From Phytophthora quininea (lineage: Eukaryota; Oomycota; Peronosporomycetes; Peronosporales; Peronosporaceae), in assembly GCA_011947345.1 (NCBI GenBank), contig JAAVTG010000854.1:1-23150 (forward strand): a stretch of DNA of 23,150 bases. The letters are read 5' to 3'. A model generated the notes under the pieces. It worked only from the letters and a program-made list of their open reading frames with translations. It was not told the DNA's origin and ran no database searches. Both the position numbers and the translations under genes were made by a program. Below are positions 10,101 to 20,425 of the stretch, piece after piece. Position 1 is the first letter of the stretch; every line of letters starts with the position of its first letter.

Positions 10101-11098
10101 ACGTTGGCTAGCCACAGAACTCCGCGCTAAGTGGAGTAACTCCGGCACTGTATATCCAGCAGCATCTGGGTCATCTCCGTGGTGGAAGAGCCCAGAGTGC
10201 ACAGGCAGATCTGCATCAGTCGCCTCCAATACATTACCATCCAGATCGAACCGCTCGAGCGTTGCAGGCGCCACATCAGGTCGCGGTATTTTCTTCTTGG
10301 CGGCTCCAGCAGCATCGCTACTAGTCTTTGCTGCCTCTGTAGTTTTTGTCCAGTCTAGTTTGGCGCGCTCTTCAAGAGGAAGCTGCTGGGCCTGTTTCTG
10401 CAAATCTTCCTCGGTCGTAATCGACGCCAGTCTCTTAATTTCCTCCTCCTTCTGCTTCCTCTCCTCCTCCAATGCTTCGGCCGTCACCACTGCCTTCCCA
10501 GGCACCACCACCACCTTCTTTTCAGTCACAGCATCCTTCGGAGCCTCCTTCTTCGTCGTTACAGAGCGTTTACCACTCTCCTGTTTGCTTTTCTTCCTGT
10601 TCTTTAGTTTCTCGATCAGTTTTGGGTCTAAACTCTTCAGCAGCTCCTGCTGAGCTTCTAGAATCTCCTGAGGACTCATCTCCTTCAGTCTGGCCTTGTT
10701 GGCTGCGTCGATATCCTTACTCTCCTGATCTAAAGACTCCACTTCTGGTTCTTTAACTGCAGGCTTCGTCGCAGCCTGTTCCTGGCGTCGTCTCCTGCCA
10801 AAGAGGCTTTGTCCTGGCTCTCTCCTCTTCACCACTGGGAATCCTGACTTAGGTCGCCTCTCTGCTATCATTTTGAAGCCTGATTGGCCCATAGGAGCTG
10901 CAGACCGCTCCACGACCTGCCCCAACACCTTAGGAGCATCGTCCTGTTGGTCCCGATCTTTCTCTGGTTCACCTTCGGAGCACCGCCCAGACGCGACACC
11001 TTGGCCGCGGGCTTCTTGTTCTGCTGAAGGAACTGCTCCTGTTCCTTCAGCAGCTGCGCCAGCTCCGCGTCCACGTCCACTGCATCGGAATTGCTCAT
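7199..11098 (-). CDS. RPAP1: RNA polymerase II-associated protein 1 (RPAP1), two frame breaks
   Basis: RPAP1 helps assemble RNA polymerase II and bring it into the nucleus. The N-terminal RPAP1 motif is at about 10590-10720: an acidic lead, then LKEMSPQEILEAQQELL and KSLDPKLIEKL. The second signature is at about 10080-10265: RFDLDGNVLE, LPVHSGLFHHGDDPDAAGYT and ELLHLARSS. Next come LRYILETIQLP with DILIAVARHS, and LRIWRVLLGYG, in the same order as in animal RPAP1. The rest is a long helical-repeat region. The length, about 1299 residues in a single exon, is close to the human protein (about 1390). The start is ATG 11098, whose acidic helix (AELAQLLKEQEQFL) is typical. One base seems to be missing near 10975-10980 and one A (T on the coding strand) extra at 7877-7880; the second creates a premature stop about 225 codons early. 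In such a conserved essential gene both are probably sequence errors. There is a divergent neighbour 138 bp away. Confidence 0.92.
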
Positions 11099-11236
11099 CT
11101 TGGTGACTGGCCAACAAAATAGCCGACAAATAAAAATCCGTCATTGGTCACAAAAGGAGTGATAAAAAAATCTGCAGTGCCAACACTTTTGAGAGTCGTA
11201 CATCAGAATAAGATAAAGTCAGTGCCCCGTGTCAAA
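11099..11236. promoter_or_regulatory. Putative bidirectional promoter RPAP1 / LicD-like gene
   Basis: Only 138 bp separate the two divergent start codons, so the 5' control elements must lie in this interval or inside the genes. It is AT-richer than the flanks and contains TCATTGG at about 11142 on the plus strand, near the oomycete initiator consensus. No other element is recognisable. Confidence 0.4.
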
Positions 11237-12121
11237 ATGCTGCGGCCGTGCCTCGTTCTGCGTCGGGAAGTCAAGTTCTCTCTGCTTGTGCTACTGCAAT
11301 TGCTGCTCTTCTGGCTGTTCCTGTTACATGGCGGCTTCAAGGAGGGTGGATTGCTGAGTTCTCGGCTGCCCAGGACGAACCTACGCCGCTGTGCGTCCAG
11401 TTCCCATCGAGACGCTCGCTATGTACGTCCAGGCGTGTGCGTCCTGCCCGACCAGCGACTCCAAGCGCTAGAAGACCTAGTGTACGCACTCAAAGTCATG
11501 CTGGAGAACCGCCATGTCGTGTATTGGATCGACAGCGGCACATTATTGGGCCAGTACAGAGCTCGAGAGCTCATTCCGTGGGACTACAATGCCGACTTTG
11601 GAGTGACCGTAGAAGGCATCGATTATTTACGAACGACGGACAAACAGGTGATGGAAGTCCCTGAGGGCTACGAGCTCAATGTGTTCAACAGTTCGGTGTA
11701 TGATAGTGGAGACTGCTCGGCAGCGGTGCCTGCCAGATTCGTCGACAAGAAGTTTGGCTTCTATGCCAATGTGTACGAGTTCCGGGAGTTTGAAGGACTG
11801 TTTAAAGACGACGTGCGAGCCGCAAGATTCGGAGATGAAGAGGAGAACGTGGTGGGTAATGGCTTTTTGTGGAGAACCTGATTGGGCCGGTAGCATCGGA
11901 GGCGTGGCATAGTTGCAAGCATTGTCCAGAGGTGGAGGACGAGGACGAGATAGGAGCAAGTTCCAAGTTGGTGAAGAAACACTTTCGAGTGCCGAGACTG
12001 GGTCTTCCCGCTGCGGCCTTGCAACTTGGAGCTGTTTGAAGTCATGTGCCCGGCGCAGTCGGTTCCCTACCTCATGTTCATCTTTGGGAACAAATTTTTG
12101 ACGCCGGAGCTGTGGGAATAA
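11237..12121 (+). CDS. LicD / fukutin-like nucleotidyltransferase-fold protein, two frame breaks
   Basis: A type II membrane protein of about 294 residues. A basic cytoplasmic start (MLRPCLVLRREVK) is followed by a signal anchor of about 17 hydrophobic residues (15-31) and a luminal domain. The domain carries the LicD/FKTN/FKRP signature: VYWIDSGTLLGQYRARELIPWDYNADFGV, in parts WIDSGTLLG and IPWDYNADFG, with the Asp pair expected to bind metal and substrate. LicD-fold proteins transfer phosphocholine or ribitol phosphate to glycans; the activity here is unknown. After about residue 210 the frame breaks at 11864-11868 (one T missing) and at 11983-11985 (one T extra). The corrected frame runs through a Cys-containing acidic loop and CRDWVFPLRPC to the stop at 12119-12121. 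The ATG at 11237 was chosen because it directly precedes the anchor; an open frame further upstream is probably 5' UTR. Confidence 0.8.
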
Positions 12122-12202
12122 TTAGTATGTAGCAGTTTTGTTATAGGTTTTGTAGTTTTGTCAATGCTGTAGTACTGATGGCAGTAGTCCGTTTTCGCTC
12201 TC

Positions 12203-13432
12203 ATGATGTTTGCCATTCGTCAAATAAGCACTTGGAACGACAATGGTCTGGTTCAGGTTTGTGGACTCGGTGGGGACAGCGCTGCTGGAGAAGTGGAGCT
12301 GCCCCAGGGTAACGCAAACATCGCTGCCCTTCGACTGAGTATTCATGGTCTTTGGAGCATTTAGAGTTTGCTCCGCTCCCTAAGTATGTTAGATGAGGGC
12401 TCGCAAACTGCAGTTGCCAGCAAACGCAACCTTTTCGTCGTATGGGAAGGAGATGGAGACTGCTGTGATCGTGGAAGTCCCGTTTCGCGAGGTGTGGTAT
12501 TGATTGGCACGTGAAGGGGACAACAAGGCACCCGTAGCCACTGTACGCCTGGTGGGCAATGCGGATAGTGTTGACGGCCTTCGAGAGGCGGTTTTCGATC
12601 GGTGTGGGAGCAGCCTGCCCAAACAGACAATCCATCACTTGAACGTGTACCAGAGCATGGAGATATACAAGGCGGAACCGAGGGGAGAACTGATGGACAA
12701 CTCTTCTTCCATTAAAGAACTCGGGCGGACAGACACAGAAGCCATCGTCGTGGAAATGAACCTGCCACGAAGATTCCCCGCCAAGAAGTTGCCTGCAATG
12801 AACATTTTGGAGTCGTCGGACGAGTTTGCTGCGGAATGTCGTCTGCAAAGTTGGGGGCTGGCAGTGTGCACGCGATCCCACGCATTTCGGGATTTTTGGG
12901 CAAGTTGGGAGGCTGCACCGACGTTGTATACTGGCGGGAGGAAGAGATGCAAGTGATGACGCTGCTTCTTCGCGATTGGTTTGGAAAAAATCTCACCAAC
13001 AGAACTTACAAGTCCATACACAAGTCATCTATTGTCGTGGGATCGGTTGATATCAGGAAGTCGACGCTGTTGTATCTGATGGCGTTTTATCTGGTGTTTC
13101 AACGGAAGAAAACGTTTTGGTGTATCGACAAGTGGACAGACGTCATTACCTCTTGTTTTTACGTTATCGAGATGGAAACGTTTGCTTATTTTGTAAACGC
13201 TGCAAACCCAAGGCGGCGGCCACTACGTATAAAAGCTGAAAAACAACTGGGCGACTCTAATGTTTGGCTGATCGAGAGCTACGCACAACAAATGTTTATG
13301 CAGTACGTTTGCAAAGAAGACAGATTAACAGATGAAGAGAGACTGTGCGGTGCCAGTAACTGGGAACTGGTCACTGATTCGGAGTATGCTGTGCGCGTTT
13401 TATCGAAGCGTTTAATGAACATCTTTAGTTGA
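12203..13432 (+). pseudogene. Crinkler (CRN)-like effector gene, decayed
   Basis: Pieces of a CRN-type protein lie in two frames with internal stops (12362, an in-frame TGA at 12501, and a frame change near 12840-12900). CRNs are modular oomycete effectors: an N-terminal ubiquitin-like targeting domain, then variable C-terminal domains. A ubiquitin-like piece is seen at about 12535-12770, with strand-helix-strand pattern and an ending (AIVVEM) like the usual IHVLVEVP boundary. A similar ending (AVIVEVP) also occurs at about 12460, so two header copies may be merged. The C-terminal part, about 12900-13430, has YWREEE, then IVVGSVDIRKSTLLYLM. The latter sits where CRN/RHS ATPase domains have G-x-P-G-I-G-K-S, but the loop glycines are replaced. 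The stop is at 13430, followed at once by AATAAA. No signal peptide is visible. Assignment is moderate; a decayed gene is more likely than sequence error alone because the P-loop itself is degenerate. Confidence 0.5.
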
Positions 13433-13541
13433 AATAAATATCGATACTTCTTCTACTGTAATTGTTCCAGAGAAGACTTGGCTGTTGTCTTATTAGAAGC
13501 AGCACGCGTCGTGGTCACCAACGTGAAGCTCAGCGCAGGAT

Positions 13542-15237
13542 TTATTCCTCATGCAGCCACGCAAACTGAAAAGTGTAATCGAATCCTACAGCACATACGG
13601 GATTAGATAGATGCACACCAACGAAAGCTAGATTATACTTACCGGAGTGTTGCAACGAAGTTTGGGCGTTGTAGAGCAGCCAAAAGACGAGAAAGATTTG
13701 CACCCAGTTGACCTCTTTCTGGAGGACAAAAGCGAGTTGTCGGAGAGGAGAAATTCTCAGCATGCGCTGCAACATCACAATCAGCAGCAAGAGCGAAGCG
13801 AGCTGGAGAGAACTATAGACCAAGACGTTCCGTAACGTCGAGAGCAGTTTGTCTCGGTCCATGTCGTCAAATGCCGAGTAGTAGGCTCGATTGGACAGGT
13901 GGAAGGTCGTCACCATGTAAATCGCTGTGCATAGCAATCGTCAGGATATTTTTCACAGTCAAGCAAGCAACAACACAACGTACAAAATGTGATGGGGATG
14001 ACTACCTCGAGATAATTCAACAGAAGCAGAAATTCCGCCGCATACAAGAGATGTCGCACCATCCGCGAGTACGGCGCCAAAACGTGTTTGTCGGACAAAT
14101 TGCCAGTCGAGTCGTCGGTAAATCTTCTCTTAGCTGCATCCAGCGGATGAATTCGCGGTTGTTTGGCTTTAACGGAAATGACCGCATGAGTTGGTCCAAT
14201 TTTCGCGTTGATTGGCTCAGCCGAACGCGTTGCAGATTCTGCATCGGAATCGTTCAGAACGAACGCGCAAAGCCGCTCGAGTGTAGAGGAAGAGTGCCTT
14301 CTCATACTGGAAGAAAATCGGTGGTTGCTTTTCGCCAGGACGCGGTCGATTTGTTGCTCCAACTCCTCCAGACCGTGGCCAGCAACTTTTAAACCGTGAA
14401 GAGCCACCATCATTGAGATAATGTCGACAATCATGATTCCCACAGTCGTCCCAACGGAAGGTGTGCTCTGCATGCAATACGACACAAACAGCGAGCTGAA
14501 CAGCTCGACGTTGAAGACGATCATGACTGGCAATTCGTCCTTGAAATTCACCACCACGCGAGCGAAAATGTACTTTAAAAACAGCTTGAGGATTGGGAGT
14601 AACAGCGGGAAAACCGTTTGACCTCGACCCGAGAGAGTCTTGAAGATAAACAAGTATACGGGATAGATACACGCGAGAAACAAGTTGAATATCCACATCT
14701 TGACCATATCGACCAGCATCTGCTTGGAACCGGGAGTGCTTTGAATTGTCCTCGCCCATCGAACAGCAAACGCGATCGAAGTAAACGACAGCCACGCGGG
14801 AGCCGACATCGGCATCATAAATGGTAATGGGAATCCGATGACAAAACTCAGTCCGCAGATGACAGCGACCGTCAAAGCTGCGACGATGATCGTGTCCCTG
14901 ATAGCGGCTGGAAGAGGGTACGGCAGCACCGGCACTCCAGTCCGAAACTGATGAATCGAGATAAACGTGAAGACCAAAAGACGACGTACTCCCGCACGAA
15001 GAACATGCCATTGGCTTTCAAACCGTCCGCTGGATTGCTAAGCGGGAAAACGTCGGTGAGCACAGCGAAAAGCAAACACGGCACTGGAGTCCCAAGCACT
15101 ACCACAACAATTCGTAGCCAACTGGATTCGGTCGAGTACTTTGCCAAAGCCATTACTCGAATAGGCGAGTAGATTCCATGGTGCTCCATATGCAGTTTCT
15201 CCCATACTGTTTTGAAGAAACTGCGCTTGATCCTCAT
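13542..15237 (-). CDS. Multi-pass membrane protein, tandem copy A
   Basis: An uncharacterised polytopic membrane protein of about 526 residues with some 10 hydrophobic helices; I know of no assigned function. A cytoplasmic Ser/Lys-rich loop splits it into an N-terminal bundle (about 14400-15130) and a C-terminal bundle (about 13560-14030). Introns are complement(13925..13983), donor GTACGT and acceptor CACAG, and complement(13586..13642), donor GTAAGT and acceptor TGTAG. Both occur at the same positions and phases in copy B. The protein ends FDYTFQFAWLHEE. One T is missing on the coding strand at 14976-14979 (A run on the plus strand); corrected, the length is exactly 527 codons. The start is uncertain: ATG 15237 is the first in frame, but the frame is open to 15330 without an ATG and a further 5' exon is possible. 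It lies 171 bp downstream of copy B in the same direction. Confidence 0.7.
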
Positions 15238-15407
15238 CGATGAATAGATCAGTGGCAATGCTTGAGTCAGCAAGCAAAATGCTGCACTGAGAACGGCCTG
15301 CGCAGGTGGACGGACGGTTGTCACGACCAAAGAAAATGAGAGTGACGTTGCTATATCTATCTCTGTCGTTTCGAATGGTAGTAGTCAGCAATGGTGGACA
15401 TAACAAT

Positions 15408-17123
15408 TCAAGCTGGAGCATCCAACCACGAAAACTGGAAAGTGTAGTCGTAGCCTAAGAAATACAGTCGAGCATTAGTACAAACCATAAGCAACGCATT
15501 AAACCAACCTGAGTGCTGCAGTGAAGCCTGAACGTTGTAGAACAACCAGAAGACAAAACTGACCTGCACCCAGTCGATCTGCTTTTCCAGCACAAAAGCA
15601 AGTTGTTGGATGGGAGAAATACCCAGCAGGCGCTTGAGCACGTTGACAAGTAATATCAGCGAGGCGAGTTGGAATACGAAGTAGACCATCACGTTGTGTA
15701 GCGTCTTGAACAGTTGTGTCTGGTTCATGCCTTCCATTTCATCGTAGAATCGGCGGTTGGGTAAGTGGAACGTGACAAACAAATAGATAGCTGCGAAAAA
15801 GAATAAACCATCGGTCAGATAAACGTCTTGCCGGAAAATTGGTAGGAGATCAAACTTACAATAAACCAGCGGAATGACCACCTCGATGTAGTTGAGCAGG
15901 ATGAGGAACTCTGCCATGTACAACAGCCGTCGGACTTTGCGAGCGTATTTCGTTGTGGCCGGGACTTCAGGTGTCTTACGCTTGTTAACAATTGTTGGTT
16001 CTGGAAACGGATGGATTAGCTTTGTATTTGGCATCACCATAAACGTTTTGTGAGTCTTCTTCGGTATCGCCATTTCGGGTCCGTCCATAGGCAAATTGCT
16101 TGGTGAGAATGAAGACTTCAGCTCCACGAAAGGAGAGACGACTGTGTTGAGATTTGCTGGGTTTTGAAGAAACGCGCTCGCCCGTTCAGAGTAGTTGGTC
16201 TTCTTCCAGTGGTACGAGAAGAACTCCATTTACTGTCGTCAATTTGTCTTTCTAACGTGGCGAGGTTGTTGCGAGAGAGTTTCATATCCCGGAGCGATAG
16301 AGAGATCATAACAATTTCCACCAGCATCAACTCCAGCGTTGTCCAGATGGATGGAGAACTCTGCATGCAGTACGACACAAACAGCGCGTTAAACAGTTCG
16401 GCGTTGAAAACGACCATCACGGGCCGGTCGTCCTTAAAAATGCAGCGACTCGAGCGAAAACGTTCCTCATTAAAAGTTTAATCACGGGGAGCAGCAGCAT
16501 AAATGCCATTTGGGCTTTGTGTGATAACGTCGTGAAGATGAAGTAATACGTCGGGTAGATAAAGGCGAGTAAGGCATCACACAGCCACAACTTGACCATA
16601 TCCAACAGCATTTTCCTCGCCTCAGCTCGCTCTTGTAGTTGCTGAAACCATTGATTCCCCAATGCGATCGCAATAAACGTAAACCATATCGGACACACCA
16701 CCAAAAGCGAAAATGGAAAGGGAAACCCAACTGCAGCGGATAATTCATACACGATAGCGACCATGGCTGCGGCAATCAGAATTGTATCTCTCACGAGCTT
16801 CATAACAGGATAAACCAGAATGGAGACGCCAGTTCGGAACTGGTGGATCGAGAAGAAAGTCAAGACCACAAAGGTCAAGTACTCGCGCACAAAGAACGTC
16901 TTGTTCGCTGCTAAACCGTAGGCCGGCTCTGTAAGGGAAGTATATCAATGAGCAACGTCACAACCAGCCCAGGGATCGGCGTCGCCACTAGAACTGCGTA
17001 TATGTGGATCCAACTGTAGTCATTCGCATACTTGGCCAAGCTTACGACCCGTTCCGTTGAAAAACTTCCATGAAGCTCCACTTGTGTCGACTCCCACAGA
17101 TCCACCAGGCTCGGCATCCCCAT
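15408..17123 (-). CDS. Multi-pass membrane protein, tandem copy B
   Basis: Paralogue of copy A, about 531 residues. Shared blocks include FSIHQFRTGV, the LLLPVIKL / ARV region, FVSYCMQSSPS, AEFLILLNYIEVVIP, QQLAFVLEKQIDWVQ and YDYTFQFSWL. Introns are complement(15791..15859), donor GTAAGT and acceptor CGCAG, and complement(15455..15508), donor GTTGGT and acceptor CTTAG, matching copy A in position and phase. The frame lacks one base at three places: 16935-16937 (C run on the coding strand), 16436-16441 and 16229-16231 (A run on the coding strand). With these restored the frame is 532 codons. Comparison with copy A supports the correction at the second site and through the first; the third lies in the variable loop but joins two plausible halves. 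The start is ATG 17123, followed by a soluble amphipathic region before the first helix. There is no signal peptide apart from the first helix. Confidence 0.7.
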
Positions 17124-17223
17124 GTGCCCCGCGAATACTATTTGTTCCGATTACAAGTGTTGTCGAGGCTTGGTGCTGTTTTGCTATGTATAGGCGGCAC
17201 TAAAAGTACTAGTCCAACTTGCA

Positions 17224-19162
17224 CTACAACTCTTCTTTCACAACCGATTCGATGTCCTCTTGTTTTGGAATCAATTCCATCTCTTTCCATGGTGAAGTTC
17301 CTATTGGATAGGATGCAGCTTGTTCCCGTTTCACACTTTCTGCGGCATTGACAATTGGCGTCCACAAAACCCACGCGGCCTCAATCTCGTTCAAAGCTGC
17401 AAAATGTTCGGTCGCACCGACGGCCACTTTGCTCAGCAAAATATCGTAGGCAGATCGTTCATCCCCAAGCTCCCAGACAGCGTGTTCTTGTTTGGTCCGG
17501 CTTGGAATTAAAACTCGCTTGGCGTGTGGTAACAGATACTCCCAGCCTTCAGGAAGTTGTAATAATTCTTCGACATCACAGGACCACGCCATCCGTCGAC
17601 TTTGCTGAGCTGCAGCGTTCTTCTCTAACTGGATAGTGACGGTAAACGTGCACGGATTGATGCCACCAAAGGCACCATCACGAAATGTGACAGTGATCGC
17701 CAATAATCGGCTGTCGGTGGCTTTAGCAGCAGCCATTCGGAAGGTGGTGTTTCTCCATTCCTTTGATGTACTGGTGAGCTTGATCATCGCAGCTGTAGGG
17801 GAAAAGTCCCACTATCTTGGTCACGAAGAAACTCACGACGGTAGTGCTCAGCATATTCATCGTATTGCGCTACAAACAGTGAACGCTCTTGCTTGTTGGC
17901 ATCCCATTCCAACGAGTCGATAAAGCGAAGTTGCGCTTCGTGGAGACTGTTGCCTTCGGCGTTGAAGGATGGCGACACAGCAACGTTCAGAAGCAGCTGA
18001 AGGTGATTCACCATCACGTCTCGAATGATCCCGGCACTGACATCGCAGCAAAGAATTTAGACAACGTAAAATAAGCTGCTTGCGAGGACTATCGTACCTG
18101 TCGAAATAGTTTACGCGATTTTCCACTGTTGCTCTCTCATTCATCTCGATCTGTGGTAAATCAAATTCAAGCTTTGGTCAGCAACTTCTAAGCACATATT
18201 TGTCCAAAGTCGCTCGATCGTACCTGTATTTCACGAATAAACTCTGTGTTCCAGACAGGATGCAATGCAGCGGCGTTCTGTTGAAAATAGCGGCGAAGCG
18301 CATGCACGACAGGTTTACCGGCATAGTGATCCATCACGTAAAGCTCCTTGTCCTGTTAAAAAAAAAAAAGAGCTGTCAACAATACAAAAAAGTATCCAGG
18401 TCAGCTATAAGCGCACATTATATATTCTGCGAAGACGCGTTGCCAGCTCATGGGCCGATCCCGATCTCGACCAAAGGTTTCTCCACCACAACGCGGAGGA
18501 ACGTGTCACCTTCTTTCCCAGACCGTGCTCTTAAATGCTGATGTATCCACTCGCAGCTCTGTAAACATATTTTAGTCAAAAAGCAATTCACCTTCACGAC
18601 GTTTCCATCGTCAACTGACCTGTAGGAAAAACTGCGGCGGGATGGCGAGGTACACGATGCGTCCAATTTCTCTACTTCCGACTTGTAGCTGCAGGTTTCT
18701 CTCTTCCAACACATCTCCAAGGCTCCGATACTGGTCTTCACTCCTCAATGGTGTATAGTCCACATTGGGCTTGAAATCTTGTTCCAGGAACGTCAAACAG
18801 TTTCTCCTTGCGATCTTCTCGCCATCGTGGTCCGATCCACATACTCGCTCTGCGAAGTCGTCGTCGAAGAACTTTTCGTGCCATTCTCTCCCTTTCTGCA
18901 AAGAATTTGAGGCCCCCGCAATGAATTTGAACATTTGGTTGCTGGTGGACGCCGCCTCGAGCGCCATGCGGAACATGGCCACCCACAGATACTTGGCTGC
19001 CAGGTCTCCAGTGGCCCCAAGCAGCACGACAGTCACCACTTGCTTGGCTTCATCGTTGGATAGTGAAGTTGCATCATTTGCTTCGACAAATAGCGGGGAT
19101 CTAGACAGGAAAGCGCAGAGGACAAGAGCAGCTAGGACTGACGCCAAGATCGACGCTCGCAT
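17224..19162 (-). CDS. Glucose-6-phosphate dehydrogenase, secretory-pathway form, six exons
   Basis: An NADP-dependent G6PD-family enzyme of about 545 residues with an N-terminal signal sequence (residues 1-28), so probably ER-luminal like animal H6PD. It lacks the 6-phosphogluconolactonase domain of H6PD. The coenzyme motif GATGDLA is at 49-55, EKPFGRD near 207, the catalytic-site block MDHYAGK at 236-242 (usual RIDHYLGK), and RVNYFDSAGIIRDVMVNHL spans two exons. The C-terminus has ERSAYDILL and HFAALNEIEAAWVLWTPI. Exons on the minus strand are 19162-18620, 18558-18417, 18352-18224, 18150-18098, 18036-17837 and 17792-17224; all introns are GT-AG, 44-73 bp. Exon 2 lacks two bases (near 18473-18475 and 18454-18460); restoring them makes it exactly 48 codons and recreates EKPFGRD and a following SAHEL. 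The ATG at 19162 was chosen because it starts the signal peptide. It provides NADPH from glucose 6-phosphate, probably for luminal redox enzymes. Confidence 0.88.
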
Positions 19163-19784
19163 GATGCAATGGTTTTCAAATATTTGCAATAGAGGAAATG
19201 ATTGGCTGAGACGTAATTATCACGATATCTAACGTGATAATTTAGTCGTTGGCGATGTTTGTGCGGCTTTGGCTGTGCACCTGGCTGCGTCCTGCATGTC
19301 CACGTGAAAAGGCAACGAGTTTACACAGCAGCGCGTGTGAAACACCACTGGAATGAAAGAGCAACGTTGTACACTTTGATTGTATGGGAAACCGTGGACA
19401 ACTTGGATAACTTGACCTGCGTGGCTGCGCAGCCAAAACTCCTCGCGACATCACTGCAACACTACTACGTTCTCTCTCTCCTACTGTCTTCATCGTCGTT
19501 AGCTTGTCCATGAGGAGCTTCCTTCCTAAAACCATGGCTGGTGGCGATGACAGCAACTTGTCCATGCGTCGACGCAGCATTCTGTATCCATACGCAATAT
19601 GATAGTTTCAGCCTCTAAAATCCACTCTCATATACAAGTATCAAGTACAGCTATCTCTCAAATTCTACCTCTAAAACCAGCCTCTAAATCGTATGGCCGC
19701 GTGGTACCCTCTTTGATGATGCGAGGTCCTTTCATTAGCATTTCTGCGCAAGCACCCTCGGAACTAACTTCCCCGACGTAACTC
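19163..19784. promoter_or_regulatory. Divergent intergenic region G6PD / cytochrome b5
   Basis: These 622 bp hold no gene I can support; the short open frames have no protein character. The stretch before cytochrome b5 carries three exact CCTCTAAA octamers at 19612-19619, 19668-19675 and 19681-19688, and a T-rich segment with TCATTAG near 19733 that could be an initiator. The G6PD side is AT-rich with an inverted TATCACGTTA-like element near 19220-19240 (ATTATCACGATATCTAACGTGATAAT, an imperfect palindrome). Function is unknown. Confidence 0.35.
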
Positions 19785-20212
19785 ATGGCCGACGAGACCC
19801 CCGCCGCCTCCGTCAAGGAGTTCACCATGGAGGACGTGGCCCCGCACAACACGGTGGAGGACTGCTGGATGGTCATCCGCGACGACGGCGTGCGCAAGGT
19901 CTACGACGTGACCGCCTTCCTGGACGACCACCCGGGCGGCCCCGAGATCATGGTGGACGTGGCCGGCCAGGACGCCACCGACGAGTTCGAGGACATTGGA
20001 CACTCAATGACGCCCGTGCGCAGCTCAAGCAGTACGAGATCGGCAAGATCAAGGGCGACGTCAAGCAGGACGCGCCCGCCAAGGGCCAGGACAAGTGGAG
20101 CGGCAAGACCTCGGCCAGCGGCCGGCAGGACATCAGCGGCCAGAACGGACCGCTCTACGCCGTGCTGGCGGCGGTGGTGGCCATCGCGGCGCTATACCTC
20201 AAGTACAACTAG
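19785..20212 (+). CDS. Cytochrome b5, tail-anchored, one frame break
   Basis: A cytochrome b5 of 142 residues, an electron carrier to desaturases, hydroxylases and other ER enzymes. The heme domain has [14 protein letters not shown] with axial His49 and GHS with axial His73. A Lys/Gln/Gly-rich linker follows, then a C-terminal tail anchor ([15 protein letters not shown]) ending KYN, which places it on the ER or outer mitochondrial membrane. One base is missing at about 20005-20009, just after GHS; the correct frame then continues [16 protein letters not shown] to the TAG at 20210-20212. The gene is single-exon, with very strong C/G-ending codon preference compared with its neighbours, as is usual for highly expressed genes. 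The start ATG 19785 is the only sensible one. Confidence 0.92.
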
Positions 20213-20425
20213 GCTCTTGGATGGATCAGGACAGCAGGGGCGGACTAGAGCGCTGAGAATGGCTGGAGATAAACTATCGTTACATATAAGTGAGACTTTT
20301 TGGCTTGGAGGCGAGTTTGGTGGTCTTACCTGCGTATTTGATGACATGGCAGACGACTGGCGAGAACGTGAGCCATGCTGGTGTCATATTTCCACCATTA
20401 TCTCTCGCAAAAAAAAGAGATCTAG

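Noticed and set aside
10003..10653. A 216-codon plus-strand frame inside RPAP1
   Set aside because: It is Ser/Phe-rich antisense of the Glu/Lys/Ala-rich RPAP1 N-terminal region, which carries clear family motifs on the other strand.
11144..11236. Earlier start of the LicD-like protein
   Set aside because: The 31 extra residues would place a soluble basic segment before the signal anchor and overlap the short shared promoter with RPAP1; ATG 11237 directly precedes the anchor.
12201..12881. A 226-codon open frame on the minus strand opposite the Crinkler-like region
   Set aside because: No domain, no membrane span or signal peptide, His/Cys/Pro-heavy composition typical of antisense reading; the plus strand has recognisable motifs instead.
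18358..18369. Run of 12 A on the plus strand as a possible poly(A) or retrogene mark
   Set aside because: On the coding strand it is the T-rich tract just before the TTAACAG acceptor of a G6PD intron, which explains it.
18765..19232. A 155-codon plus-strand frame over G6PD exon 1
   Set aside because: Antisense of the signal peptide and GATGDLA exon; no independent protein features.
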